From Clostridia bacterium (GTDB lineage Bacteria; Bacillota; Clostridia; Christensenellales; Borkfalkiaceae): a stretch of DNA of 44,466 bases. Positions 1-7,119 of this stretch are shown piece after piece. The stretch's first letter is position 1; every line of letters begins with the position of its first letter. A program made the position numbers and the translations under genes. The notes under the pieces are model-generated. The model made no database searches and had not been told where the DNA came from. It was given only the letters and a program-made list of their open reading frames with translations. The DNA is taken from assembly GCA_017415505.1 (NCBI GenBank), contig JAFQGG010000018.1:1-44466 (forward strand). Reading direction: 5' to 3'.

Positions 1-105
1 CAAAAGCTACACGAATATATTTACTATTACAACAACGAGAGAATATCTCGTAAACTAAAAGGAATGAGTCCTGTACAATACAGAACTCATTCACAAGCAA
101 TTTAA
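1..105 (+). CDS. IS3-family transposase, C-terminal fragment
   Basis: The window opens inside a reading frame whose last 34 residues include YYNNERISRKLKGMSPVQY and end at a TAA at 103-105. This is the typical end of the IS3-family (IS150-type) integrase-fold transposase, where YNxxRxxxxLKGMSPxxYR closes the catalytic domain. The catalytic DDE residues lie outside the window. An inverted-repeat-like terminus follows 10 bp later, which supports the assignment. Whether the element is intact cannot be seen here. Confidence 0.85.
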   Translation, partial: QKLHEYIYYYNNERISRKLKGMSPVQYRTHSQAI

Positions 106-140
106 TTTAATTTTTTGTCCAACTTTTTGGGTTCACTTCA
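1..140 (+). mobile_element. Right end of an IS3-family insertion sequence
   Basis: After the transposase stop, bases 116-140 read as the complement of TGAAGTGAACCC followed by AAAAAGTTGGACA, the usual terminal inverted repeat style of the IS150 group. The element therefore ends at about 140. The left end is outside the window, so the target-site duplication cannot be checked. Confidence 0.8.
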
Positions 141-176
141 GAAGGCTTTTGGGGCGTAGCGTTTTATTCGTTTATA

Positions 177-1562
177 TTATACAGTAGGTAAAGTAAACGA
201 CGCGTTACCAATTTCAACGTGATAATTTAACACGTCGGCAACGACGTTGCCTACGGTGTAGGTCAAGGTGTAATCAACGGCTTTAAGTTCGCCGAAATTA
301 CTACTGTTCCTATTCACACCCGTAAACTTGACGTTATTGAAACTAAAAGAACCATAATTAAAGGTAATATCGTTATTTACGGTTAAAAAGCGGTATTCGC
401 TGTTATATTCTTCTTCGTATTTGGAATAACTTAACAACTCAATATTTTGTGCAAGCGCGTCTATAAAATTACCGAAAATCAACTGTTTCGTGGTGGATAT
501 AAATAAATCGTATTGTTCTTTGGTAAACGGTGTAGCAGTCCAAGTACCGTCCGTATTCTTTTTGTATTCGGTATAAGTATCTGCGGTTGTATCGTGGTAA
601 ACGAGTACTTCTCTTAAACTTTCGTCCGTATTATCGGGTCTATACGCTCTTAATCCGTTTTCGGTAAATTGATAAATTTCTTCTTGCGCGTTATTTACGC
701 CCGTAATGGTAAAGTTTGTAGGTTTAAGTATATAGCAAAATAACTGTTCAATACCCACATCGTTATCACTTAATCCCCCATATAAATTTTCAAACTTTAT
801 TTCTATGCTATTGACGGTTTGTGAATTGACGACGTTTGCATTAAAAGTCATTTCGTCGAGAGCAATAGGGATAGTAGCTTGGTAATCCTTCTTTACAAAC
901 TCTAATTGAATATCAGTCCATTCTACATTTCCGTCTAAATTATATAACGTTTTTACGTGTTCGCCAAGTCCTGCAAATTCTGGCTTGTTTCCTGTTAAGG
1001 TTGCAACGGTTTTGTTGACGGTAAATAAATTAAACTTATTTTTAATAGAGTCAAAAAAGTTCGACAAATCGGATATAGCCAATCTTTCTTCAGGCTCAAC
1101 CGTTCTCATTATTAAATAATTATAGCCTGAAGTTTGCTCGGAATAAGGGTGTTTTACAAGGTCTTCTACTGTAACGAATTTGTCTTGGAAATCTTCCCTG
1201 CGCCACCAAGCTTCTCCTTTTTCGTTAAGAATTATATCTCCGTTTTCGTCAGCGGGATACGGTTGTATATCGTAATATGCGCCGTTTGAAAAATATGGAG
1301 CATACTCTTTCCCATTTAATTCCTTACGGGGCATAGTCGTAAAGTAAAAACGTTTTATATCCGTATTTTCGGGCGTTTTAATTGAAACGGTATAATTAAA
1401 ATTAAACACTCTATTAGAATAGTCGGTATCATTAATTTCACTATTCCAAATTTCTTCGGTTATTTTCACGTCTTCATCTTTTCCCCCGCACGCGTTTAGC
1501 GTAAACACGCAAGGCAAAATCATGCAAATTGCCAACAACCAACTTAAAAGCTTCTTTTTCAT
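177..1562 (-). CDS. Putative surface lipoprotein of unknown function
   Basis: The 461-residue protein begins with a lipoprotein signal: a Lys-rich start, a hydrophobic stretch and the lipobox LNAC followed by GG, so it is probably anchored outside the membrane. I chose the ATG at 1562 over the in-frame TTG at 1568 because a GGAG box lies 9 nt upstream of that ATG. No domain was recognised; the remainder is polar and Asn/Thr/Tyr-rich as in secreted proteins. The gene is visibly more AT-rich than most of the window and ends 36 bp from an IS3-family terminus, so it may sit on acquired DNA. Function is unknown. Confidence 0.8.
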   Translation of the reverse strand: MKKKLLSWLLAICMILPCVFTLNACGGKDEDVKITEEIWNSEINDTDYSNRVFNFNYTVSIKTPENTDIKRFYFTTMPRKELNGKEYAPYFSNGAYYDIQPYPADENGDIILNEKGEAWWRREDFQDKFVTVEDLVKHPYSEQTSGYNYLIMRTVEPEERLAISDLSNFFDSIKNKFNLFTVNKTVATLTGNKPEFAGLGEHVKTLYNLDGNVEWTDIQLEFVKKDYQATIPIALDEMTFNANVVNSQTVNSIEIKFENLYGGLSDNDVGIEQLFCYILKPTNFTITGVNNAQEEIYQFTENGLRAYRPDNTDESLREVLVYHDTTADTYTEYKKNTDGTWTATPFTKEQYDLFISTTKQLIFGNFIDALAQNIELLSYSKYEEEYNSEYRFLTVNNDITFNYGSFSFNNVKFTGVNRNSSNFGELKAVDYTLTYTVGNVVADVLNYHVEIGNASFTLPTV

Positions 1563-1598
1563 AAACAAGTTCTCCTTAAAATTTTTTATATAATAAAA

Positions 1599-1642
1599 AG
1601 CCGTTTAACAGACGGGCGCAAAACGCCCACCGCTAAACGGCT
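1599..1642 (-). terminator. Intrinsic terminator-like hairpin in the leader of the lipoprotein gene
   Basis: AGCCGTTTA at 1634-1642 (read as its complement on the minus strand) pairs with TAAACGGCT at 1599-1607. An inner GGGCG/CGCCC stem lies inside, and CTTTTTATTA follows on the minus strand. It lies between the promoter at 1764-1792 and the lipoprotein start at 1562, so it may attenuate rather than simply end transcription. Confidence 0.6.
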
Positions 1643-1727
1643 TATTTATTCCTATTAAATTGCAAACGAAAAGAGGGCGGATTGCGCTATGCGCCCGTCG
1701 GTCTAAATGTTTATACCCGAAAAACAT
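1605..1727 (-). CDS. Possible 40-codon leader peptide
   Basis: An ATG at 1727 with an AAAGGAG box 10 nt upstream opens a 40-codon frame (MFFGYKHLDRRAHSAIR...) that ends at a TAA inside the terminator-like hairpin at 1599-1642. Its place between a good promoter and the hairpin would suit a translated leader. The peptide resembles nothing I know and part of its sequence is low-complexity repeat, so it may not be real. Confidence 0.25.
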   Translation of the reverse strand: MFFGYKHLDRRAHSAIRPLFVCNLIGINKPFSGGRFAPVC

Positions 1728-1763
1728 AAACAATCGACTCCTTTTCGCTTTTGTTATTAATTT

Positions 1764-1792
1764 ATTTTAACATATAATTTTATTTTTTGCAA
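1764..1792 (-). promoter_or_regulatory. Sigma-A promoter for the lipoprotein leader
   Basis: On the minus strand TTGCAA is followed by a 17-bp spacer and TAAAAT, with an extended TGT just before the -10. It would start a transcript near 1757, leaving a leader of about 195 nt before the lipoprotein. Confidence 0.6.
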
Positions 1793-1835
1793 CTGTTTGG
1801 AGGAAAAAAATAAAAATCGTATTTTTGCGATAAAT

Positions 1836-2162
1836 AAAAACCCGCCGTTTTGACGGCTCGTTTGCTCTCACAAACCCCTTTTCCAAAAAACTTAACCATA
1901 GTTAAGTTTTTAGAAACAAGGGTCAAGGGACGAAGTTCCTTGCGCGGTTTGGGCGCGAAGCCCAAGACCCGCTGTCAAGCGCGCCGTTAGGCGAATCAAG
2001 CCCCATAAAAGCAACCGTAGGTTGCGCTATACGCGAAGCGTTAATCCCGTCGGGGAAGGACGAAAAACTTAACCATGGTTAAGTTTTGAATGAAATCCGC
2101 CTATGGCGGGTGAAACCCAACGCAATGAAATTTTACTTCGCAAAATGGCAGGCTAAGCCTGC
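1836..2162. repeat. Mosaic of palindromic intergenic repeats (copy A)
   Basis: This block between two minus-strand genes has no convincing gene. It holds palindromes CTTAAC-CATA-GTTAAG (about 1886-1911) and TTAACCATGGTTAA (within 2064-2087), a small GCAACCGTAGGTTGC hairpin, the module ACGCGAAGCGTTAATCCCGTC, an AATGAAATTTTAC/GCAAAATG module (2124-2147) and the hairpin GCAGGCTAAGCCTGC (2148-2162). The same modules recur at 13362-13881, some in the opposite orientation. The A/T tails of the TTAACC palindromes would let them act as weak bidirectional terminators. Confidence 0.8.
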
Positions 2163-2195
2163 AAAAAACCCGCCCTTGCGTTATGCAAGGGCGGG
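2163..2195 (-). terminator. Intrinsic terminator of the 1184-residue lipoprotein gene
   Basis: An 11-bp perfect stem CCCGCCCTTGC / GCAAGGGCGGG with a 5-nt loop (2169-2195) is followed on the minus strand by six T residues. It lies 22 bp past the stop codon of the gene ending at 2217. Confidence 0.9.
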
Positions 2196-2216
2196 GAGTT
2201 TTAACGGCGTTTGCCG

Positions 2217-5200
2217 TTAGTCGTTATAGGTGTCCGTTTCGTCCAAATCGTTTTTAACGGGCGCTTTTTTCACTTTCTTTTCCATTTTCGGAGCGGAAGT
2301 TCTAACGATCGTCTTGGCGGGAGCCGTTCTACGCTTCTTCATGAATACTTTACGGATAATCAAGCTTACTACGGCGAGAATTAACGCGCCTGCGATAACG
2401 ATCGAACCTGCAAGCAACCAAATATTCGTTTCGCCTGCGGGCGTTTCCTCTTCGGTATCTTCCGTCGTATCGTCTTCTTCCACGTCCGCCGCAACCGTCG
2501 TGTCGAGCGTTGCGTAGTCCGCGTACATTTCATATACGTTGCCTTCCGTGTAACGCAAAGCGCTTACCGTCTTGGAATACGCGGAGGAGAGATAGCTTTC
2601 GTAGGAGTTGCCTACTTCGTTCTCGTCCTTCGATTGATCGTAACGCAAGAACGCGTCGCTGTCGAGGAAGGAGAACACGCCGTTGAAGAAGGAGAGCGAG
2701 GTGCTCGTGTATTCTTCTTCGTCTACGAGGTCGTTTTGTCTTGCCTTGATAAGGTTTGCAAACACCGTCGCGTCGGGATCGTTCGGGGTACGCACGTCGA
2801 ACGCCACGAAGCTACCGTCGGGGTTCACGACCGAGTTGTCGCGCGCACCGCTCCAAACTTCCAAGCGATAGTTTTTCGCTTCGCTACCCGTGTGGATATA
2901 GAAGGTCACGGTTGCCCATTCGTTGCCCGTATCGGTTACGGTGAATTGCGCCGCGTAGCCGTCCTTTGCCGTGTAGCGCGGGGTGAGCGTTTCTACGCTT
3001 GCAAGGTCGAGCACTTCCACCGTCTTCGCGATATCCGCGTAATATTTACCGTCTTTGTTATAGAACGCGATACCGTCGTTACCTTCGTGTTGCCAATTTT
3101 CGCTGTAATCGTAGGTCACGCCGTTTTCCGCTACGACGAGGTCGCCTTCCGCGTTCTTACCGTACGCGGAGAGGTTCGCGTAATACGCGTCCTTATTAAG
3201 ATCTTTCGCGCCCGCCCACGAAGCGTTGACTTTGTAAAGCCCGTTGCTTTGGAGTTTGAACGCGATATCCGTCGTCTTGTCGAAGCCCTTTTCCGTAGGG
3301 TCTTTCGCGCAAACGTTGCCGTCGTCGTCATACCAATAGGTAAGTCTTCTGCCGATAGACAAGGCGTTTGAATAGGAATCGTCTTCCGTATCGATAAGGT
3401 ATACGTTCGCCACCGCGCCCGCGCTTACCTTTACGCTGAGCGAAACCGCTTTATACGTTTCCGAAGAAATGCTCACGCTGTTGCCGATAAAGCCGTACGC
3501 TTTGTCGTCGTTTTCCGCGTCGTTGTAGATAACGAGGGGTTGCGTCGCCATGGAGCTTGCGCCGAACGCGCCCGCCCAAGTGGGGTTGGCTACGTTGAGC
3601 TTGGTGAGAATCTCCGAATAGTTCGCTTCGTGTTCCTTATTCAAAAGCCCCGCCTTCGCGTAAGCGTTGATTTGCGTGTTGCTCGTCGCACCGCCCACGT
3701 ACGCGCTGTCGCTGAATACGCCCTTGTAGTTCTTCAAAAGCGCGAAGCCTTTTTCAATGTCCGATTTGGAGGATTTCACCGCCGAGTCGAATCCGTTGTC
3801 GCCTTCGCCGTCTTTATATTCGCCGTCGAGGGTGACGAGCTTGGAATACGTTCCGCTCGCCGCGCACGCGTATTCTTCGTCGGAAAGCGTCTTCTTTTCG
3901 AAGCCCGCGAACGCCGCAAAGCCCGCGTGATAGCTCGTCTTGGTCGTGTCTACCACCGTGGTAGGACCGAACTGCAAGCTGATTTGTACTTTTTGTTCGT
4001 TTTCCGATTCGTTGGAAAGGAAGATAAATACCTGTTGCCAACCGTCGTAAAGCTCCTTATCGTTGACCGTGATCGCCGTAGCCGTCGTGGTGTCGATCGA
4101 GGAGATAGAGGTGAGCGAGGAGTTGTCCGTAATATCTTTCACGGTCACGCCCGCGCCCGTAAAGCCGTTCATGTCCGAAGTCTTTACGAAGAAGGAGTAC
4201 GCCACCTTGCCCGAAACGTCGTTCACTTCGTCCTTTGCGGGAATGGTGATAACGGGGGACTTCGCTTCGTAAGGTACGCCCCAAGCGGACAAAAGCACCA
4301 ACGCTTTTTCCGAGGTAAGGAAGTCGGTATCCTTGAAGTAGTCGTCGTAGACGGCTTTCTTATAAGGATTGTTCGTATCGTTGAGTGCGCTTACGCTATC
4401 GAGGATCGCGTGTACGTCCTTGGACGCGTCCAAGCCAAGTCCGGGGTAAGTTTGCACGTCTTGACCGGGGAAGAATGTCGCGATTTGATCCGCTTGCACC
4501 GCCGTGTATTGTACGCCGTAGGTGTTCTTTTGGGTGACGGGCGCGATTTCCCATGCGCCGTCGAGCATATCGCCCTTATCGAACGCGCCGAAGAAGTTCA
4601 AAGCGAATTTCTCGTTCTTCGTGTTGTCCGCGTAGAAGGTCTTTTCTTCGCTCGTAAGCGTGATTTCTTCCAAGCCCGTCGCGTCGTAATCGGCGTTGTC
4701 GATAATTTCGCATTGGATATCGTCGAAGAACGCGTAACCGTTTACGTATTCGTATCTATCCGTACCGCCGCCTTGACCGAGCCCGAGCACGATCGTGAAG
4801 GTGGAATCGGCAAACGACGAACCTTTCAAGATAAATTCGTATTGCAACCAACCGTTGTTCGCCGTCACGCCCTCGGTGTTGATGTTTTTCACGACGAGGG
4901 GATCGAGCGTTTTACCGCCGACCGTGTGCGTAACGCTCACGTACGCGCCCTTGTCCACCACGGGTTGCGAAGAACCGTCCGTAGAGGTGCAGGTGAGGTT
5001 GCTCGTCTTTACCCAAACGGAGAATTTCGCGCTCGTGCCCGCACGAACGGTAACGGAAGAGGAAGAGGTGAACTTCTGCGCCGTACCGAGATCGGTGTAG
5101 GTCGAGTTGGAATACTCGTTGTGGATCATGAGTACTTTATTGTTCGCGTCTTTCGCCGTGAGGTCCGCGCCCGCTTGATAATCGTGCGTAAGGGGGTTGG

Positions 5201-5771
5201 CGAGGGGGACGAGATTATCGCCGTCCTTCACCAAGGGCAGATCCTCGTTGTCGATATTGAACGCTTGATAGAAATCAAGATCGGAAAGATTGCGATCGTC
5301 GTTGGCGTCGTTATCCTTCCAAGCCGCGTAATAGTCGAGCTTGTCTTTCGCCGTCATGGTATCCCAAAGCGAAGCCGCTTCTTCCTCGGTAAGCTCCGAC
5401 GCCTTTTTGCCCGTGAGCGCGGAGGTCGTGAGGTCTTTCCAATTTTTGTCGGTAATATCAACGATACCGCTCGCCGCCTTGGACGAAAGCGCCGTACCGC
5501 TCGTCGCGGAGTTGACCGAACGCGTCCAACCGTTGACGGAAGTGCCGATCAAGTTCAAACCGCCGTTGGAGGTAAAGGTTTGGAATCCTGCGTTGGTAAC
5601 GGGATACCCGGAAGTATCCGTCGCCACCTCTTCCGTAGAGGAAGAGCTACTGCTCGAACTTGAAGTATCCTCTTCGCAGGACGCAAGCGCCACTACCGTA
5701 GAGGAAGCCATCAAAGCCGATAAAAGAAGTGCAAGAAATTTCTTCTTGCGGGAAGTATTATTGTTTCTCAT
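2217..5771 (-). CDS. Large surface lipoprotein with C-terminal membrane anchor
   Basis: This 1184-residue protein has a lipoprotein signal with the lipobox ALASC, then a Ser-rich linker, and near the C-terminus a single membrane helix (about residues 1128-1152) followed by a Lys/Arg-rich cytoplasmic-type tail. It may therefore be tethered at both ends. In between are several beta-rich stretches of the form W..Y.F.L...F...GYAFFDDI, which look like jelly-roll carbohydrate-binding modules, although I cannot name the family. An AAGGTGG box precedes the ATG. It has its own promoter (5853-5881) and terminator (2163-2195), so it is a single-gene unit. Function is unknown; carbohydrate or matrix binding is a guess. 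Confidence 0.8.
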   Translation of the reverse strand: MRNNNTSRKKKFLALLLSALMASSTVVALASCEEDTSSSSSSSSSTEEVATDTSGYPVTNAGFQTFTSNGGLNLIGTSVNGWTRSVNSATSGTALSSKAASGIVDITDKNWKDLTTSALTGKKASELTEEEAASLWDTMTAKDKLDYYAAWKDNDANDDRNLSDLDFYQAFNIDNEDLPLVKDGDNLVPLANPLTHDYQAGADLTAKDANNKVLMIHNEYSNSTYTDLGTAQKFTSSSSVTVRAGTSAKFSVWVKTSNLTCTSTDGSSQPVVDKGAYVSVTHTVGGKTLDPLVVKNINTEGVTANNGWLQYEFILKGSSFADSTFTIVLGLGQGGGTDRYEYVNGYAFFDDIQCEIIDNADYDATGLEEITLTSEEKTFYADNTKNEKFALNFFGAFDKGDMLDGAWEIAPVTQKNTYGVQYTAVQADQIATFFPGQDVQTYPGLGLDASKDVHAILDSVSALNDTNNPYKKAVYDDYFKDTDFLTSEKALVLLSAWGVPYEAKSPVITIPAKDEVNDVSGKVAYSFFVKTSDMNGFTGAGVTVKDITDNSSLTSISSIDTTTATAITVNDKELYDGWQQVFIFLSNESENEQKVQISLQFGPTTVVDTTKTSYHAGFAAFAGFEKKTLSDEEYACAASGTYSKLVTLDGEYKDGEGDNGFDSAVKSSKSDIEKGFALLKNYKGVFSDSAYVGGATSNTQINAYAKAGLLNKEHEANYSEILTKLNVANPTWAGAFGASSMATQPLVIYNDAENDDKAYGFIGNSVSISSETYKAVSLSVKVSAGAVANVYLIDTEDDSYSNALSIGRRLTYWYDDDGNVCAKDPTEKGFDKTTDIAFKLQSNGLYKVNASWAGAKDLNKDAYYANLSAYGKNAEGDLVVAENGVTYDYSENWQHEGNDGIAFYNKDGKYYADIAKTVEVLDLASVETLTPRYTAKDGYAAQFTVTDTGNEWATVTFYIHTGSEAKNYRLEVWSGARDNSVVNPDGSFVAFDVRTPNDPDATVFANLIKARQNDLVDEEEYTSTSLSFFNGVFSFLDSDAFLRYDQSKDENEVGNSYESYLSSAYSKTVSALRYTEGNVYEMYADYATLDTTVAADVEEDDTTEDTEEETPAGETNIWLLAGSIVIAGALILAVVSLIIRKVFMKKRRTAPAKTIVRTSAPKMEKKVKKAPVKNDLDETDTYND

Positions 5772-5852
5772 ACAACCACCTTTTTTGGTTTTTGTTTTTT
5801 CTATATCGTTTGCGTGGCGTTTTCCAAGGGCGGTAAAATACCACGCTATACT

Positions 5853-5881
5853 ATTTTAATACAAAATCGATTTATTGACAA
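5853..5881 (-). promoter_or_regulatory. Sigma-A promoter of the large lipoprotein gene
   Basis: On the minus strand TTGTCA, a 17-bp spacer and TAAAAT. It is divergent from the promoter at 5912-5940, with about 30 bp between the two -35 boxes. Confidence 0.75.
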
Positions 5882-5911
5882 GCATTTATGACGCAAATTC
5901 TAAAAAAAAGT

Positions 5912-5940
5912 TTGATAAAATGCAAAAAATTGCGTAAAAT
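5912..5940 (+). promoter_or_regulatory. Sigma-A promoter of the TSUP gene pair
   Basis: TTGATA, 17-bp spacer, TAAAAT. The expected start is near 5947, about 50 nt before the ATG at 5997. Confidence 0.75.
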
Positions 5941-5996
5941 ATGGTTATGGACGGAAAGAATTGGTATATTATAGTGCGCGCGGGAGGAAAAACGGT

Positions 5997-6368
5997 ATGA
6001 ACGGAGAAAAAACGCAAAACGGAAAACGAATCGTTTGCGGGGTTGCCGTAGGGCTTGCCAACAGCTTGTTCGGGGGCGGGGGCGGTATGCTCGCCGTGCC
6101 CATTTTAGAGAAAACGGGGCTTTCGCCCAAGCGGGCGCACGCCACGGCGATTTTGGTTATTTTGCCTATATCCCTTTTATCGCTGGCACTCTATCTCTTT
6201 CGCGGACTTTACGATTTTTCCGTGTTCGTACCCACCGCGCTCGGCGTGACGGCGGGGGGAGAGCTGGGCGCGGCGTTGCTTGGAAAGCTACCGACGAAAA
6301 CGGTCAACGCCGTGTTCGCCGTGTTGCAAGCCGTCGCTGGCGTGTGCTTGCTGTTTTTGAACGGCTAA
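5997..6368 (+). CDS. TSUP (TauE/SafE) family transporter, N-terminal half protein
   Basis: This 123-residue hydrophobic protein carries the glycine-rich signature NSLFGGGGGMLAVPIL followed by further membrane helices, matching one repeat of the TSUP family of anion (sulfite or organosulfonate) exporters. Full-length members have about 250 residues and two such repeats; here each half is a separate gene. The ATG at 5997 was chosen because a GGGAGG box lies 8 nt upstream; a longer frame from 5961 is possible but lacks one. The partner half starts 60 bp downstream in a different frame. The two proteins probably assemble into one transporter. Substrate is unknown. Confidence 0.8.
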   Translation: MNGEKTQNGKRIVCGVAVGLANSLFGGGGGMLAVPILEKTGLSPKRAHATAILVILPISLLSLALYLFRGLYDFSVFVPTALGVTAGGELGAALLGKLPTKTVNAVFAVLQAVAGVCLLFLNG

Positions 6369-6427
6369 CCAAAGCCGTCTTTTTTACGATCTTCTACGCT
6401 CGTCAGGTTGACCCGCCTTCGCTACAT

Positions 6428-6787
6428 ATGTCTTTTTACCTGTATTTGTTTCTCGGATTTCTCGGCGGGATTCCCGCCGGTATGGGCATGGGCGGGGGAA
6501 CGGTGACGATTCCCCTGCTCGTACTCGTGGGCGGAGTAGAACAAAAAATCGCGCAGAGCGCGAACCTGTTTTCCTTTTTGCCCATGAGCACTTTCGCTTT
6601 GCGAACGCACGCAAAAAACGGACTCTTGCAAACGCGCGGAATCCTTTTTACGGTACTTCCCGCCTTGCTTTTTTCCGCACTCGGCGCAATGCTCGCAGCC
6701 ACGCTTCCGTCGAGCGTGTTGCGCAAGGCGTTCGGTGCGTTTTTAATCGCGCTTTCACTTGCTACCGCCCTGCAAAATAAGTCTTGA
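6428..6787 (+). CDS. TSUP (TauE/SafE) family transporter, C-terminal half protein
   Basis: The 119-residue protein begins with a membrane helix and the second TSUP-type glycine motif, PAGMGMGGGTVTIPLL, followed by two or three more helices. It completes what the upstream 123-residue protein lacks. The start at 6428 is the first ATG before the helix, but no good Shine-Dalgarno box precedes it, so start choice and expression are less certain. A single frameshift does not obviously fuse the two halves, because the 60-bp gap reads as no sensible peptide. Tandem half-size TSUP genes also occur, to my knowledge, in other Clostridia. Confidence 0.72.
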   Translation: MSFYLYLFLGFLGGIPAGMGMGGGTVTIPLLVLVGGVEQKIAQSANLFSFLPMSTFALRTHAKNGLLQTRGILFTVLPALLFSALGAMLAATLPSSVLRKAFGAFLIALSLATALQNKS

Positions 6788-6957
6788 CGGGCGCAAAGCG
6801 GAAAAATTTCCTGCCTTTTCGGGGGGTGGGGAAACGCGTAAAACGCTACGGCGCAGGCTCGTTTGTTTTTATATGGACAATTTGCACAAAAAAAGCCCCT
6901 GAAAACAGCGAAAATGAGAAAAAAATGGAAAAAATTAAAAATTTTTTGAAAAGGGTA
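6788..6957. other. Intergenic stretch without recognised gene
   Basis: Between the TSUP gene and the ppx promoter I see no protein-like frame or clear hairpin. The second part is A-rich. The open frames crossing it are low-complexity and have no start signals. Together with the promoter and leader of the next gene it makes a gene-free gap of about 330 bp. Confidence 0.5.
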
Positions 6958-6986
6958 TTTACAAAAGCGTTTTTATGTGGTAAACT
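6958..6986 (+). promoter_or_regulatory. Sigma-A promoter of the ppx/gppA-like gene
   Basis: TTTACA, 17-bp spacer, TAAACT. Transcription from about 6993 would give a leader of roughly 125 nt before the TTG start at 7120. The leader is purine-rich with no strong hairpin. Confidence 0.6.
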
Positions 6987-7119
6987 ATGGGAAAAATAAA
7001 CGGGGAAAGCGGGAGAGGAGAGTAAAAAAAGGATTCGTCCCCCTGCTTTTTTCAAGAAAAAATAAGGATATTTACGATCCCCGAACCAAAGGGGAAAAGA
7101 AAGAAGAGAGGTAAAAAAA

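Noticed and set aside
3540-5663. 707-codon plus-strand frame opposite the large lipoprotein gene
   Set aside because: It has Arg/Val-rich, featureless sequence, no start signals and exact antisense placement to a gene with signal peptide, promoter and terminator; a codon-bias shadow.
6035-6427. Upstream extension of the second TSUP frame
   Set aside because: It overlaps the first TSUP gene in another frame and is Arg-rich without membrane helices; the protein more likely starts at 6428.
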